From assembly GCA_036927565.1 (NCBI GenBank), contig JAYESD010000004.1, forward strand, positions 164,831,697 to 164,895,696: DNA of 64,000 bases, in the 5' to 3' direction. The notes below the pieces were generated by a model. That model saw only the letters and a program-made list of their open reading frames with translations, searched no databases and was not told where the DNA came from. The DNA is from Tuctoria greenei (lineage: Eukaryota > Streptophyta > Magnoliopsida > Poales > Poaceae). Below, in pieces: positions 34,359 to 45,230 of the stretch (positions are counted from its first letter, which is position 1; every line of letters starts with the position of its first letter). The position numbers and the translations under genes were made by a program.

Positions 34359-35177
34359 AATTATTGTTCAATTTTCTAACGAAACTTATTGTAATTAAGA
34401 CCATATTTCATTAATATTTTGAAAATACTTCAGTAAAATTTTGACAATATTTTAGAAATATTTACACAAGATTTTAGCAACAATACTAATATGGTAAACA
34501 TAGATAAAACAGGGATAATAATTTCACCGTAATGACACTAAATTTTGTTTTTATCGGTGAAGTGCGATAAAAAATATTTCATCGATATCATTCATTTTTT
34601 TGAGTTTCATTCAAATTTACTTAATTATTTGAATATGGATTTGAAATTTCAGAAAATTTGTTCCAATTTTGAAAATGGAATTAAAATATTTTGTTTGAAT
34701 TTAAAATTAAATTTTCATAAATTTCTATGCATTTATTTGAGTCTCATTAATTTATATTTCAATTTCAAAATTTGAATTTGAATTTGAAAATTATGGAAAT
34801 TCATTTACTATGATTAAAATTATGTTGTATTTATTTGAGTTGCATTGAAATTTGTTCAATTTTTAAAATTTCATCCAAATTTGTTTTAAGTTGAACTGGA
34901 ATTGAAAATTCAGGAATTTATCTTTCACCAACAACATCTGATACTTTTTATCTTCTAAATTTTTTTTTTCGTAAATGGAAAAGATGGGTAGTTTAATTAT
35001 TTCTCATTTCCCTATCACATATTTTTTTTGTTAAATTTTTAATCTGGCCAGGATAAAGATGTTGGGGAAAGAGGGTAAACGTAGAATTCTTTTCGAAAAC
35101 TAGGGGTAAAATCACAAAGCCTAAGTTTTAAGAGTCAAATCACAATCGAATTTTAACTAGGAGTATAAACACAATAA
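34112..35177. mobile_element. 1.07-kb non-autonomous DNA transposon with long terminal inverted repeats
   Basis: Imperfect terminal inverted repeats of about 75 bp. The left end reads TTATGGTGTTTATACCCATA with GATTTATGATTTTACCC further in. The reverse complement of the right end reads TTATTGTGTTTATACTCCTA with GCTTTGTGATTTTACCC at the matching distance. The interior is AT-rich with no coding and includes a (TA)n run. A clear TSD was not identified. The superfamily is uncertain. Confidence 0.6.
34324..34354. repeat. (TA)n microsatellite
   Basis: About 15 uninterrupted TA dinucleotides inside the 1.07-kb inverted-repeat element. Confidence 0.95.
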
Positions 35178-35712
35178 TTCCAAAAAAAATAATACATGTA
35201 TTTGTCCAGGCAACTGTGTAACAAGTGCCTATCGACTCGGATCTGGTCTAGCTAGCACCAGTCATAACAGTGCTTGGACAGATTACAGATGAAAAAAAAC
35301 GGAAGGGGGTTCTCCAAGGCACCGCTGCCGCCACTGGGGGGATGGCAGGCCCAACAAGCATGCTCGTCTATCGCGCTCGGGAGCGTCCTGTCCATGGGTT
35401 GCCGCCACCATCGTGCGTCGAGAGGGTGGCAGGGCGGACCAGCATGTTCTTCGCCCGCTCCCACCCAGCGCTATTGGAACCGATCTTCCGGTCTGCCATG
35501 CTCGAGTGGCCCGTGGCAATGGTCAGCTTCGAGATTTCATCTCTGTCGCTCATCCCCCGTTGATCGTGAGCTATGTATTTCATCATGATCGAGAGCATCC
35601 TATCATCACAATCTGTCATGATTTGTCAGGCTCCCTCTCTCTTGAGATTCTCGTGTGTCCACTGAAGGAGGGGAAGATCAAAGGAATGCTCACCTCAACT
35701 CATTGGGAAAGA
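35178..35712. other. unclassified low-copy sequence
   Basis: GC-richer sequence open in several overlapping frames (35270-35590), none recognisable. A 33-bp stretch GTGTGTCCACTGAAGGAGGG... at about 35651-35683 recurs with few changes at about 36003-36035. This suggests an old duplication or an interrupted repeat. Confidence 0.35.
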
Positions 35713-35941
35713 CTAGAGGGCAATCAACACTCTGGTGCAACTGTGCAAAAATTAAATGTGAAACACACGATTTTCATCTAATGGTTACTGTATTTTTACA
35801 CTTACTCATCTATCTTACATTTTATTTATGTTATTAGGTGAGAGGATTTAAGTGTAAAAAATACAGTAACCATTGGATGACGATCGTGTAGTTTAGATTT
35901 AATTTTTATACGGTTGCCCCAGAATGCTGATTGCATTCTAG
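35713..35941. mobile_element. foldback MITE, about 230 bp
   Basis: Nearly the whole element is an imperfect inverted repeat. The left arm contains TGGTTACTGTATTTTTACAC and AAAAATTAAAT. The right arm is its complement (GTGTAAAAAATACAGTAACC, ATTTAATTTTTATACGG). Outer ends are CTAGAGGGCAATCA and the complement of CTAGAATGCAATCAG. No clear TSD was found. Confidence 0.65.
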
Positions 35942-36089
35942 TTGTTCCCCATCAATTCGCCAGGATGGTGCTCACCTCGGATCTCTCTCCATTGGAATCA
36001 ATGTGTGTCCAGTGAAGGAGGGGAAGATTGAAGGAGCATCGAGCGGTGAGGGACTGCAAGTCAATGTAGCAGGGTGGCAGCAACATCTA

Positions 36090-36487
36090 GGGTGTGTTTG
36101 GTTCAATGGATATAGTGGGACGGGACGGGACGATCCCACTTTGCTGTTGTTTGGTTTGGAGACATGTGGGATGGAGTCATCCCTCAAAAGAAAATATTCC
36201 ACCCAGATGCGGGATGGAACCATCCCACCAAAAACATGGGGGCGGATCCGTCCCACCTCCGTGGAGACAGGCACGCGGCCTTCTAGAAGTACTCATACTC
36301 ACATGTCCCTGTCCCATCCTTTCATTCAAACAAGAGACGGGACCATTCCGTCCCACACCATCTCACAAAACAAACAAGAAACAGAGATCGTCCCATCCCT
36401 CTAGACAAACAGAACGGGACCATCCCATCCCTAAAAAATGGGATGGATCCATCCCATCCCACTTTGACTCCCAACCAAACACATCCC
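36090..36487. mobile_element. MITE with GGGTGTGTTTGGTT termini
   Basis: It begins GGGTGTGTTTGGTT and ends AACCAAACACATCCC. The interior is built from GGGATGG/CCATCCC-like blocks. Flanks are CTA on the left and TAG on the right, so only a TA dinucleotide could be a target duplication. The family resembles Tourist or hAT MITEs of grasses. Confidence 0.65.
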
Positions 36488-36688
36488 TAGTTGATTGTTC
36501 ATCCTGCACAGATCACGACCCCAACACACAGCGCCTCCTAGTATTTCATTCGGATCCAACGTATCCTGACACCTCAAAATCCTATCTGTCATCGTCAATC
36601 CATCAAAAATCAGGGGATGGCGACCGTCTTGGCTCTCTCTGTGCCGGGATCCGCAAGCGTCCAATATAGTAGGGAGAAGATCGAAGGA

Positions 36689-37034
36689 ACGTCTGCCTAA
36701 ATTTTTACTTTTAAGATATCTTTTAAAAAGCATTTAATATAAATAACACATGGAAATAAAAATTGAAAAAAATAACTCACCATCGTATGAGTAACTTATG
36801 AAATACGAAATTCACATTTCATGGACGTTACATCATACGAAATTCATATTTCGTATGCATGCATCATCTGATGTGGCGTCTACGAAATGTGAATTTTGTA
36901 TGAGTCTTATACGAAAATCATATTTGTAAATTACTCATACGACAGTAGGTTATTTTTGTCAATTTTTCATTCTAAATGTTGTTTATATTAAATTTTATTA
37001 AAAAGGTATATTAAAAAAATATTCACGTCTGCCT
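36689..37034. mobile_element. Mutator-type foldback MITE with 10-bp TSD
   Basis: The element is 36699-37024 (326 bp). It is flanked by identical direct repeats ACGTCTGCCT at 36689-36698 and 37025-37034. The arms pair over most of their length (TTTAATATAAATAACA with TTTAATATAAACAACA, CGTATGAGTAA with itself). The TSD length fits Mutator-like elements. The centre repeats TACGAAAT-type motifs. Confidence 0.8.
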
Positions 37035-37909
37035 CCATTAACCTTAATCTTAGACCTTATCTTTTTTGTTTTGTTTTTCTTAATCTTAGATCTTGTGCAT
37101 CATAAGATGTAGAAGTCAGAGATGTGTTTCCGTGTTAAATGTATCAATAACTGACATAACAATTAATAAAATTCCTTTATGGAAAAAATGGAAGCAGATA
37201 TAGTGATCATAGCCAAGAAAAACCCACAAACTGTAATTGGCTAATGAAGTTAAACAGACCGAAACATTCGATCAGAGCCTTTTAACAAAATGTAATTCAA
37301 GTACAACCTCTCCGACAAGGAAACACGTGGAACCTTTTCCTTTTAATACCGTGCAACATCAGTCAAGAAGTTTGTCTAATTGGGTAAAGTTTATGATATA
37401 GAAATTAGGTATACATTTATTAGCTCTCCAGTTTAAGATAATAAGAAGTATTTACTACTAGTGCATACAGTACACAGAAGAAACATAAATAATAAGAGCG
37501 AAGCAATATTGATTTAGCTTCACATGCATATATTGCTTCACTGCACTAGTGCGCCATCGTTGTATAGTTTCCTCCACCGAGGTGCATGCTGCTCTTGAGA
37601 TGGCTGCAACATAGAGACAAAAAAATAAAGATAATACTAACTTGTTTTCATTAGTGTAAAGTTATCGCGAAGGGAATATTTTGTATACTGCATGTTAGAG
37701 AATATCTTTTGTAGAATGAGCTAAAGTTTGTGAATTTTGTGTCAATATATATTGATTAATGGTACTTCTGTATGTTTACAGTGAAAAGGAACATTAAGGA
37801 GAGTAAAAGAAATTACCTGTCAAATGCCTGCCATACAGATCGGCCTGTATTGTAGCAGACTAACCACAGGAGAACCAAGAGGATTGTGTCTACTGTAAGT
37901 TAAGGTTTT
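37035..37909. other. no gene recognised
   Basis: AT-rich intergenic sequence. I see no coding frame, RNA gene or terminal repeats. It forms the left flank of the large CACTA element. Confidence 0.4.
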
Positions 37910-38640
37910 CACTGCTATAATAAGCCTCATCACAGGCGGCTCCAAACCTATTATCACAGACGGCTTTTAAAATCGCCTGAAACGAAGAGTCTGTGATAAT
38001 CCGCAATTTCACAGGCGGAGAAGTGAAACCGCTTGTGAAGACTAATTATCATAGGCGGCTCTTCACTAAGGATAGCCGCCTGTGAAGACCGATTATCATA
38101 GGCGGTTCTTTACTTAGGCTAGCCGTCTGTGAAAATACTTTATCACAGACGGGTCGTGCAGCATATATAACCGTCTGTGATAAACGTCTTATCACAGACG
38201 GTTATTGAAGAATAACTAACCGTCTATGATAAGAAGTCTTCACAGACGGGTATTGAAGCATTACTAACCGCCAATGATAATTTGTCTTCACGGACGGATT
38301 TTGAAGCATAACTAACCGCCTATGATAATGAGTCTTCACAGTCGGGTATTGAAGCATAACTAACCGTCTATGATAATTTGTATTCACAGGCGGATTTTGA
38401 AGCATAACTAACCGCCTATGATAATATGTCTTCACAGGCGGGTTTTGAAGCATAACTAACCGTCAATGATAATGTGTCTTTACAGACGGTTATTGAAGCA
38501 TAACTAACCCGTCTATGATAATGGTGTTATCACAGACGGAGTTTACCTATATCAGCCGTCTGTGAAGACCCTTTAACGTAGCCGGTTTCTACCATAACAG
38601 ACACCGCCTGTGAAAATTAGGTTATCACAGATGTTTCTTT
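37910..38640. repeat. left terminal and subterminal repeats of the large CACTA element
   Basis: More than twenty copies of a short motif, TCACAGACGG or TCACAGGCGG and complements (CCGTCTGTGA, CCGCCTATGA), in alternating orientation. Many alternate with a TATTGAAGCATAACTAACCG-like spacer. Subterminal motif arrays of this kind are the known binding sites of CACTA regulatory proteins. They also create repetitive false reading frames on the minus strand. Confidence 0.85.
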
Positions 38641-38864
38641 ACTTGTATCTAGCCTCCTGTGATAATTGTTTTTCACAGTCATGCAGTACTACTGCTGTTA
38701 TTTCTAATTTCCAGGTCAATTCAATATAATCACAGAACAAAAAACAACAATCATCACAGAACAAAAGACAACAATATTATCATCACAGAAGTCAATTTCA
38801 CTAAAACAATATACATACACACAAGTTACAGATACAATTTCATCTTAAAGTTTACAAGTTTTCA

Positions 38865-41800
38865 CTAAAAACTGTTTAGATTGGTATAGTCGCAAAGTTC
38901 TGGCACATCAGCTGCTGAACCTCTCTTATCAAAGAACTTCCCCGTTTTGTGCAAAATTTCGCGACGAATGAACTGACAGAGTTCAGAAGCAATCCTGTCG
39001 GCTCCTCCATCAGGAATACTTCTACAAACCGGCCATTCTTCGTTCAGATTCTTCTTGTACTGCAATATAACACATAACAAGGTTTAGAATGTGTTGGTTT
39101 GAACAATCTCAAAGTATAGATCAAAGTGAGAGTATACAAGAATTTAGTAGGTATTTTTGGAGCAGTTGTACTATGAGCAATTGAATTTTGAAGTTAGAAT
39201 CAAAATATGAAAATAATGTTTCTGGTAATATTGAACAGCAGAGAATATAAGCATTAAACTATGCTAGTTACAATGAAAATGAAACACAAAAGTAAGAAAA
39301 TAAGGTATCGACATTAAGGATAACTTACATCCTCACGATTGACTCTATATACGGCGGCGGTCCGAAGATGCTCGCATACATAATACCCGCATAAGACACT
39401 CCCAGCAGGCTGCTTCGGACAAGCATAATACGTTTTAATGTCCAATGCATTCGTATTAGGAGGTCTCTGACCGCCAAGCTGTTCCGCGTAAAACCGCCAA
39501 GCGCTGTAATACAAGAAATGTCATATAAAACTTGTCAACACATTCTAAATGTGCGTAAATTAAAATTATTGAATAAACGTACTTTTTCAAAATGGAAAGG
39601 AAATCTTTGTAACGATCTGGTGGGTAATCGGCCGAGTCCAAGACTGTTGCCATTCCCTGCGTTGGCTTGATGAAGATCATTATGTAGTGATTACTGCAAA
39701 CATACAAACACACGTGTTAACAATTACCAATAATTGCTATTTCAATGCCATGTGTCGAACTTACTCGAAGCGGTACGGAGCCTTTACGAGGTCCTGGCCG
39801 TCTCTGACAAAGTTAAACATCGCATGTCCTATGTAAGCTGCAACTTCTGCCTTTCTATCCTTCTTAAGTTTTGCAATTGCTCTTTCAAAATCTTTTTTTT
39901 TCATGTGTTTGTACTGGCTTGATTCTCGATTCGCCTGGACGTCGAATAGTGACTTTGCAATCCTAGTAGGGTCAAGGATACCTGTCTTGTGCGCCAACTT
40001 TTCATTATCCATGTATTGCATCCTATTGAAGAAGTCCAGAATTGTTATAATCTCATGAAATGCGTATGCGTGTAGTAAGAAAAGCAAATACAAAATATTA
40101 GAGCACTTACAAGCACCAGACGAGCAGCAGGTTGATTTCGAGCATGCCCCGATGGAAAAGGGAAAGCAGCTCGTCAAATAAAATGACTCGTTTATCTACT
40201 CCAGTGCTCCAGAATGCTTCTTTTGGAATACGAAATGTGACGCAATCAAGACCATATTTTGTGCTGGCAGTGATGTACCACTCATGCATTCTTCTGAGCG
40301 CGACGGGTTGTTTGCTAAGTTGTACGAATGCAATTAACGGCTTCCCATTCTCAAATTTAGGAGGAACATCCTCAAGCTTGTATATTGGAACTCCTGGTTT
40401 AACTAAAGCCGTCCGCCGATTATACATGACACCGTCTTCTTCCCACTCCTCGATATCTTCTAATGCTGGCTCATGAGAAGAACGAGATGCACTCGATTTT
40501 CTAATATTTTCCTTCATAGCTTCCAAATACTTTGTCACTTCTGATGAAGGTTTCTTATTGTCGTATGAGCTAACTTTGACAGGCACTGATGATCGAGGAG
40601 TAGTCGTCGGAAGTTGGACACTGGCTTGTTGTTGAACCTGTTGTTCAACTGATTGCTCTTTACTCCCAACAGCTGGCTCTAGTACTACTTCAAGCTGTTG
40701 CTCAACTAGTTGCTCTTTACTAGCAACAGCTTGCTCTGGTACTGCTTGAAGTTGTTGTCCAACTTGTTGCTCTTGGATATCATCATCCTTGCTCAGACAT
40801 AGGGGGAGTGGATCTTCCCGGACTGGGAGTGGATCTTCATGCACTTTCGCCTTAGAAGATGGGGTTGCAGTATTTGGAGATGCGACGGGGCTAGAAATTG
40901 GCTCATCGTCCAACACGATATCGCGTCGGTGCCAAAGGATTAATTGGTTGACAGCCTGCCCCAGAGTCGCGATCCCCTCAGGTGTGACGTGGTCTATTTC
41001 ATAATCTTCATAATCATTATCAATGATCTGAAGAACTTGCACCACAGAATAATACAACGGAAGTGGACTCCCGTTGAAGTCACGATCAGGCTTTGCCATA
41101 GCAGTGGCAACCTGTTTGGTTTTGTTCCCTGCTCTGCCTATCGGGACAAGAAGACGACAAGATTTGTCGTTAGCAATATCATCGACAGGGAACTTATGGG
41201 CTGACCCTGAGCCTGGCACGGAACCAACGCTGCTAGGGTAGGCAGTTGGAGATACTAATTGCTCCTTTTGCACCGGAACCATCATTGTACTCGGTGCCAC
41301 TAATTGTCCTGATTGTCTAAGTTGTTCCATTATTTCTTGCATATTTTCTTTGACCTTTTGAGCAATTGTTTCATCAAGTGTTTTCTTAAACTTCTCACGT
41401 CTTCTATATGTGTCTTTATCTTTAGGGAAACCATCTAGCCAAGACATTTGAGAAGAGACCGCTCGAACCCGTCCGCTGTGTTCAGGGTTTCCCAAGATAG
41501 CGGTAAGTTGGTCATTCTCCCTCTTCGGCTTGAAGAGACCCTTCTGTTGCTTTTCAATTACTTCTTTCATTTTATCCTCTACTTCATTTAGAGAGTCGGG
41601 CTTTTCAAGTTTGCCCTCGCTGGTCAAACCTGACCGAGCAAAGACCCAGCGTTGAGTTCGCTCATCGCACCCTTCTAATGGGTGAGGATTGCCCTTACTA
41701 AGAATTTCGTCTATTATCTTATTCCATTTCTGGACTTTGGGGCCATATCCGGCAGACCCCAAGCGATGATGGTATTTGTTCTTTTTTGCAAGCTCTGACC

Positions 41801-42579
41801 TAGTTGCACTTAGAGCTTTAGCATCAGGTGTGCTCTTTTGACGAACAAACTCTTGCCACTGAGCTTGTGTGATTTTTCCCATCTTCCTCGGTCTAGGGAC
41901 CTTATTGGCCTTAACATAAGCATTCATTTCACTCTTCCAGCATCGAAACTTCTTGCCGCAATAGACCAATGTTGCTTTCTTTACAGCTTCTTCTGTGCCT
42001 TTCGGGAACTTGAATTGTTTCTTTATCTTTTCCCACAACTCATTCTTGGTCTGCTCGGGTAATTTCCTCCAATTCTCGGTTGTGATCGGCACAACCTCCC
42101 TAACAAGAAAACCGCATGCATTACGGTACTTGGTAACTGAATCCAGTGGTTCTTGGGGAAGCCCACTTGGACCGACCCTTGTTATGTACATGATGCAGTC
42201 CAATAGACCCTTATTGGGACCTCGTTGCCCTCGTTTCCGCTTGAGTGAAGCTGAGGATTCATCCATTGGTGAACCTTCTGCGGTTTTAGGAGCCGATGTC
42301 ACCTCATTGTCTTCGAGATTAATCTAGGTAGAAAAAAATTATAAGACTTCGTATACTTGACAACCAACATTAACTTGAACTGCTGAAGTTAAGATTCGTG
42401 ATCCATACCTCGTCGGCAGGATCATATTCCGGGTCTAGATCCACTGAAGTCTTTTTAATTTTTATATTCGGAAAAGGATCCGAAGGACTGTGATAGGAGC
42501 CTGAACTGCTGGAGTCAGTAAACTCCATATTGTCTTCTTTGTTGTTACAATCAGGACCAGTCTTCTTAGGGCTTTCCAT
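38865..42579 (-). CDS. CACTA transposase (Transposase_24 type) fused to a Ulp1/C48 SUMO-protease-like domain
   Basis: Six exons can be assembled with GT/AG borders: 42579-42409, 42323-40111, 40022-39765, 39693-39583, 39503-39329, 39059-38865. They sum to 3123 nt and encode 1040 aa with no stop or frameshift. Residues about 70-330 carry the plant En/Spm (Ptta) transposase region: RGPNKGLLDCIMYITRVG, WRKLPEQTKNELWEKIKKQF, VYCGKKFRCWKSEMNAYV. The middle (about 400-650) is Pro/Gln/Ser-rich and likely disordered. The C-terminal 270 residues are Ulp1/C48-like, with His883 (NHYIMIF), Asp900 (VLDSAD), Gln949 and Cys956 (KQPAGSVLCGYYVC) as the expected catalytic set. Known members of the C48 family cleave SUMO precursors or conjugates. 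Activity here is inferred. A leader intron acceptor lies at about 42587. Confidence 0.8.
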
Positions 42580-43740
42580 GCTAGATCTAATAAGACAAAA
42601 AATCTAATAAATGGCATAACTAAATTTGGTCATATTTAAAACAAATTTTCTCAATTTTGGCTCAATTAAGTAAATTTAGCCAAAACACATTTTTGAAGTT
42701 ATATAGGTCTAACTAAATTCTTGTATCATAGAGATCGGCATCATATGCTCAGACTCCATTGCCACACCTAGTGTTACCTAGATATGGGCGTGAGGATGCT
42801 CCTGGCATCACAAATGAGTTGGCCAGCAACTTTTGTTTGGCTTCAGAGCTAAATATAGCATAACTTTGGTAGCTCAGATTAGGTACAATTGCTCAAATGA
42901 AGCTGATGGAGCCACAAGTGCAGACATCTTTGGTAGCACAAATTAGCTACAATTGCTCAAATGAAACTTAGAGAAATAAAAGCAAACTTAGCCAAACTTA
43001 GTCTAGCATAGCTAACTCTAAGCAAAAGTAGCCAAATATAGCTAAATATAGCATAACTTAGTCAAAATTAGTCAAGTATAACTATATCTAATGTAACTTA
43101 GCCAAAATTAGCCAAATTTGGTCAACTTAACCAAATATAGCTAAATCTTGCCCCTAATAGAGAATTATGTGGCATATGCAAGGCCGATGACAGAAATAGG
43201 GAATATACTGCTGTTATTAGAGTCTAGAATCATGTTTACCACTAATGTGTCAGAACAGTTTCAGACACACAGAACCAACTACCAATTTATCGTGATATAA
43301 CCATCCACATAAATCTTGCCCCACCGAACCCTAACCAAAGATGCCACCAAACTTGACAGTTTTTCGAATTCCACCGAACCCTAACCAAGGATGCCTACCA
43401 TTATCTAATTCCCGAACCCTAACCAAGGATATGCAAGGCGGCAGCGAGGGCGGGGAGGGAGGCGGCACGGCGAAGGAGGATGGAAGGTCGAAGGGTTTAG
43501 GGTTTACCTTGAAGCTCGGCGGCGACGGAAATGGCTTCGCTCGGCGTACCTGGAAGTGAGGAGGGCGAAGCTCGGCGGCGACGGCGAAGCTCGGCGACGG
43601 CGAAGCTCGGCGGCGTACCTGGAAGTGACGAGGGGGAACACTTGGCGGCAAACGAAATTTTGGCAGCCTAACGGCGTCTAAGTGTTTCGCCCGGGTTAGG
43701 TTTTTCCAATGCTGCCGAGGGGTATATATAGACTCACATT
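42580..43740 (-). promoter_or_regulatory. leader, leader intron and TATA box of the transposase/Ulp1 gene
   Basis: On the minus strand a TATA box TCTATATATACC lies at about 43721-43732. It is followed by a GC-rich leader (about 43690-43430) that includes CGGCGGCGACGGCGAAGCTC-like repeats. Candidate splice donors (CTTCCAG then GTACGCC) occur near 43610 and 43545, and an acceptor TTATTAG at about 42587 comes just before the ATG. The presumed leader intron (about 42590-43300) is AT-rich and filled with degenerate TTAGCCAAA-like repeats at 42640-43140. No coding is seen in it. Confidence 0.5.
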
Positions 43741-44280
43741 TTCTCAGGCGGATTTTAAGTACCGACCGTCAGGGAAGACTGTTACCTCAGTCGGATTTTA
43801 CTTACCAACCGCCTGAGAAGATACAATTATCTCAGGCGGTTGTTAAGCAATAACCGCCTGTGAAGATATTTACTTCTTCTTATTTAATATTCTTGATTAA
43901 ATGTGGTCCTTTAAAAAGGCAAAAATCCACTTTCTTGTAATATTATTGATAAGTAAAGGTTACCATTAAATTTCACTTCATAAATCCTTTTAAATTTGTC
44001 AGAACATAAAAAACATACAACAAATGCTATTTTTCATTTTTCTATCTTGATGAATATAATGCTTTTTTCATTTATTTTTTCAGTGGACATTTTTAATCAT
44101 CATACCAACATCTACGAATATTTTCTCAGACGGATTTTAAGTACCGACCGTCAGGGAAGACTGTTACCTCAGTCGGATTTTACTTACCAACCGCCTGAGA
44201 AGATACAATTATCTCAGGCGGTTGGTTAGTAACACCCGCCTGAGTTAAACATGGGCTTGTGAAGATATTTACTTCTTCTT
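43741..44280. repeat. internal copies of the CACTA subterminal motif plus a partial 753-bp unit
   Basis: TCTCAGGCGG/CCGCCTGAGA motif pairs occur at about 43740-43870 and 44125-44280. They flank a partial copy (about 43838-44120) of the 753-bp repeat that is tandemly arrayed further right. The stretch around the ACCGACCGTCAGGGAAGACT motif is duplicated at 43757 and 44142. Confidence 0.7.
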
Positions 44281-44286
44281 AATTTG

Positions 44287-44519
44287 ATGAACGCCTACAT
44301 AAAGACCCCTCACCAACCGGGATGAGGATCCCCTAACTTAATCAGCGGTCACTGACATGTGGACCCGGTCCCACACGTCAGTGACCATGTCACGCGTGCG
44401 CGACCTTTCTTTTCCACTCCGCGCGGCCTTAAAGACGCGCTATCGCTCACAAGCGCATCGCTCACTTTGAATCCTCTTGTTTTCTTCGTCTTCCTCCGCT
44501 CCGACGACCCAACACCACT
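44287..44519 (+). promoter_or_regulatory. promoter region of the first acidic-protein gene
   Basis: CCTACATAAAGACCCCTCACC at about 44294-44314 closely resembles the TATA region of the TNP2 gene (CCTACGTCTATATAAGGACC at 50043). An imperfect palindrome spans 44347-44386 with GGTCACTGAC arms. The first in-frame ATG follows at 44520. Confidence 0.5.
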
Positions 44520-44945
44520 ATGGCCGACCTTCCGCCGCCAAGCCCTCCGAGGGAGCCACCTTGCAAGAAACAATGTTGCAGCTCCCCCGAGAAGATCAAC
44601 GCCGAGCAGCGCCTCCTCATGGCGTGAGAGGCGTACAACAATACGTCTCGCGTCATGAGTGCCTTGGGGCTGGGTACCCTTCCAGAGTATACTGGAATGG
44701 GTACCTTGGGCCACTACCTCTACGCCCTCGTGGGGGTGGCTGATCGTCTCGACATTCTGTTCGCGACGATGGCCCAGGTTCTTGGCCCCGAGGGCCGTAG
44801 AACGCTGGTGGAGGCGACGGCTAGCAACCTCGGGGTTGCACCGCCGGTGCAGCCGGTGCAGCCGGTGCAGCCGGCCCTGTCTCCTGTTGCACCGGTGCCG
44901 GAGTCGCCGCCAGAGGACGAGGAGGAGGAGATGGAAGAGGAGTAG
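44520..44945 (+). pseudogene. CACTA accessory gene 1: Pro-rich/acidic small protein (nonsense codon)
   Basis: A 141-codon frame starting MADLPPPSPPREPPCKK with CCSSPEK shortly after, broken by TGA at codon 36 (44625-44627, after LLMA). The frame then continues EAYNNTSRVMSALGLG, GHYLYALVGVADRLDILFAT and QVLGPEGRRTLVEATASN, then VQPVQPVQPALSP, and ends in an acidic tail (DEEEEMEEE). Its start and tail match accessory gene 2 at 49125, which lacks the central helical-looking block. No family is recognised. The single stop could be a CGA-to-TGA change. It lies just right of the divergent transposase/Ulp1 promoter, facing the other way. Confidence 0.6.
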
Positions 44946-45230
44946 GAGTAGGATTTAATTAGTTTTTCTTTTTGTTGTTTTTAGTTGCTTCTGTTTTGTA
45001 AATATTGTTAATGAATGAGATCTATCTTTTTTCATCTATGTGATTGAATATTACTTGTGTATCTTTTGTGTTCTTGTGTGTTCTTGTGTAAATATTGTGC
45101 ATCTTGTGTGTTCTTTTGTGAGATGTGCATATTGTTAATGAATGAGATCTTGTGTGTTCTTCAACTGTGTGAATGATTGAATATTGTTAATGAATGTAGT
45201 GTGTTCATCGTTAATTAAAATTTCACGTCT
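44946..45230 (+). other. 3' region of accessory gene 1
   Basis: T-rich, with repeated TGAATGAGATC, TTGTGTGTTCTTGTG and AATATTGTTAATGAATG motifs. It is a plausible 3' untranslated or terminator region, with no coding. Confidence 0.45.

Noticed and set aside
35270..35781. Overlapping frames of 97-122 codons
   Set aside because: Several frames are open at once because of base composition, and none shows a recognisable motif.
38202..38453. Minus-strand frame with a repeated …VMLQNPPVKT…-like peptide
   Set aside because: It is a translation of the CACTA subterminal repeats.
37910..38640. CRISPR-like pattern of evenly spaced short repeats
   Set aside because: The repeats alternate in orientation, vary in sequence and sit at a transposon end in a plant genome. 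They are CACTA subterminal motifs.
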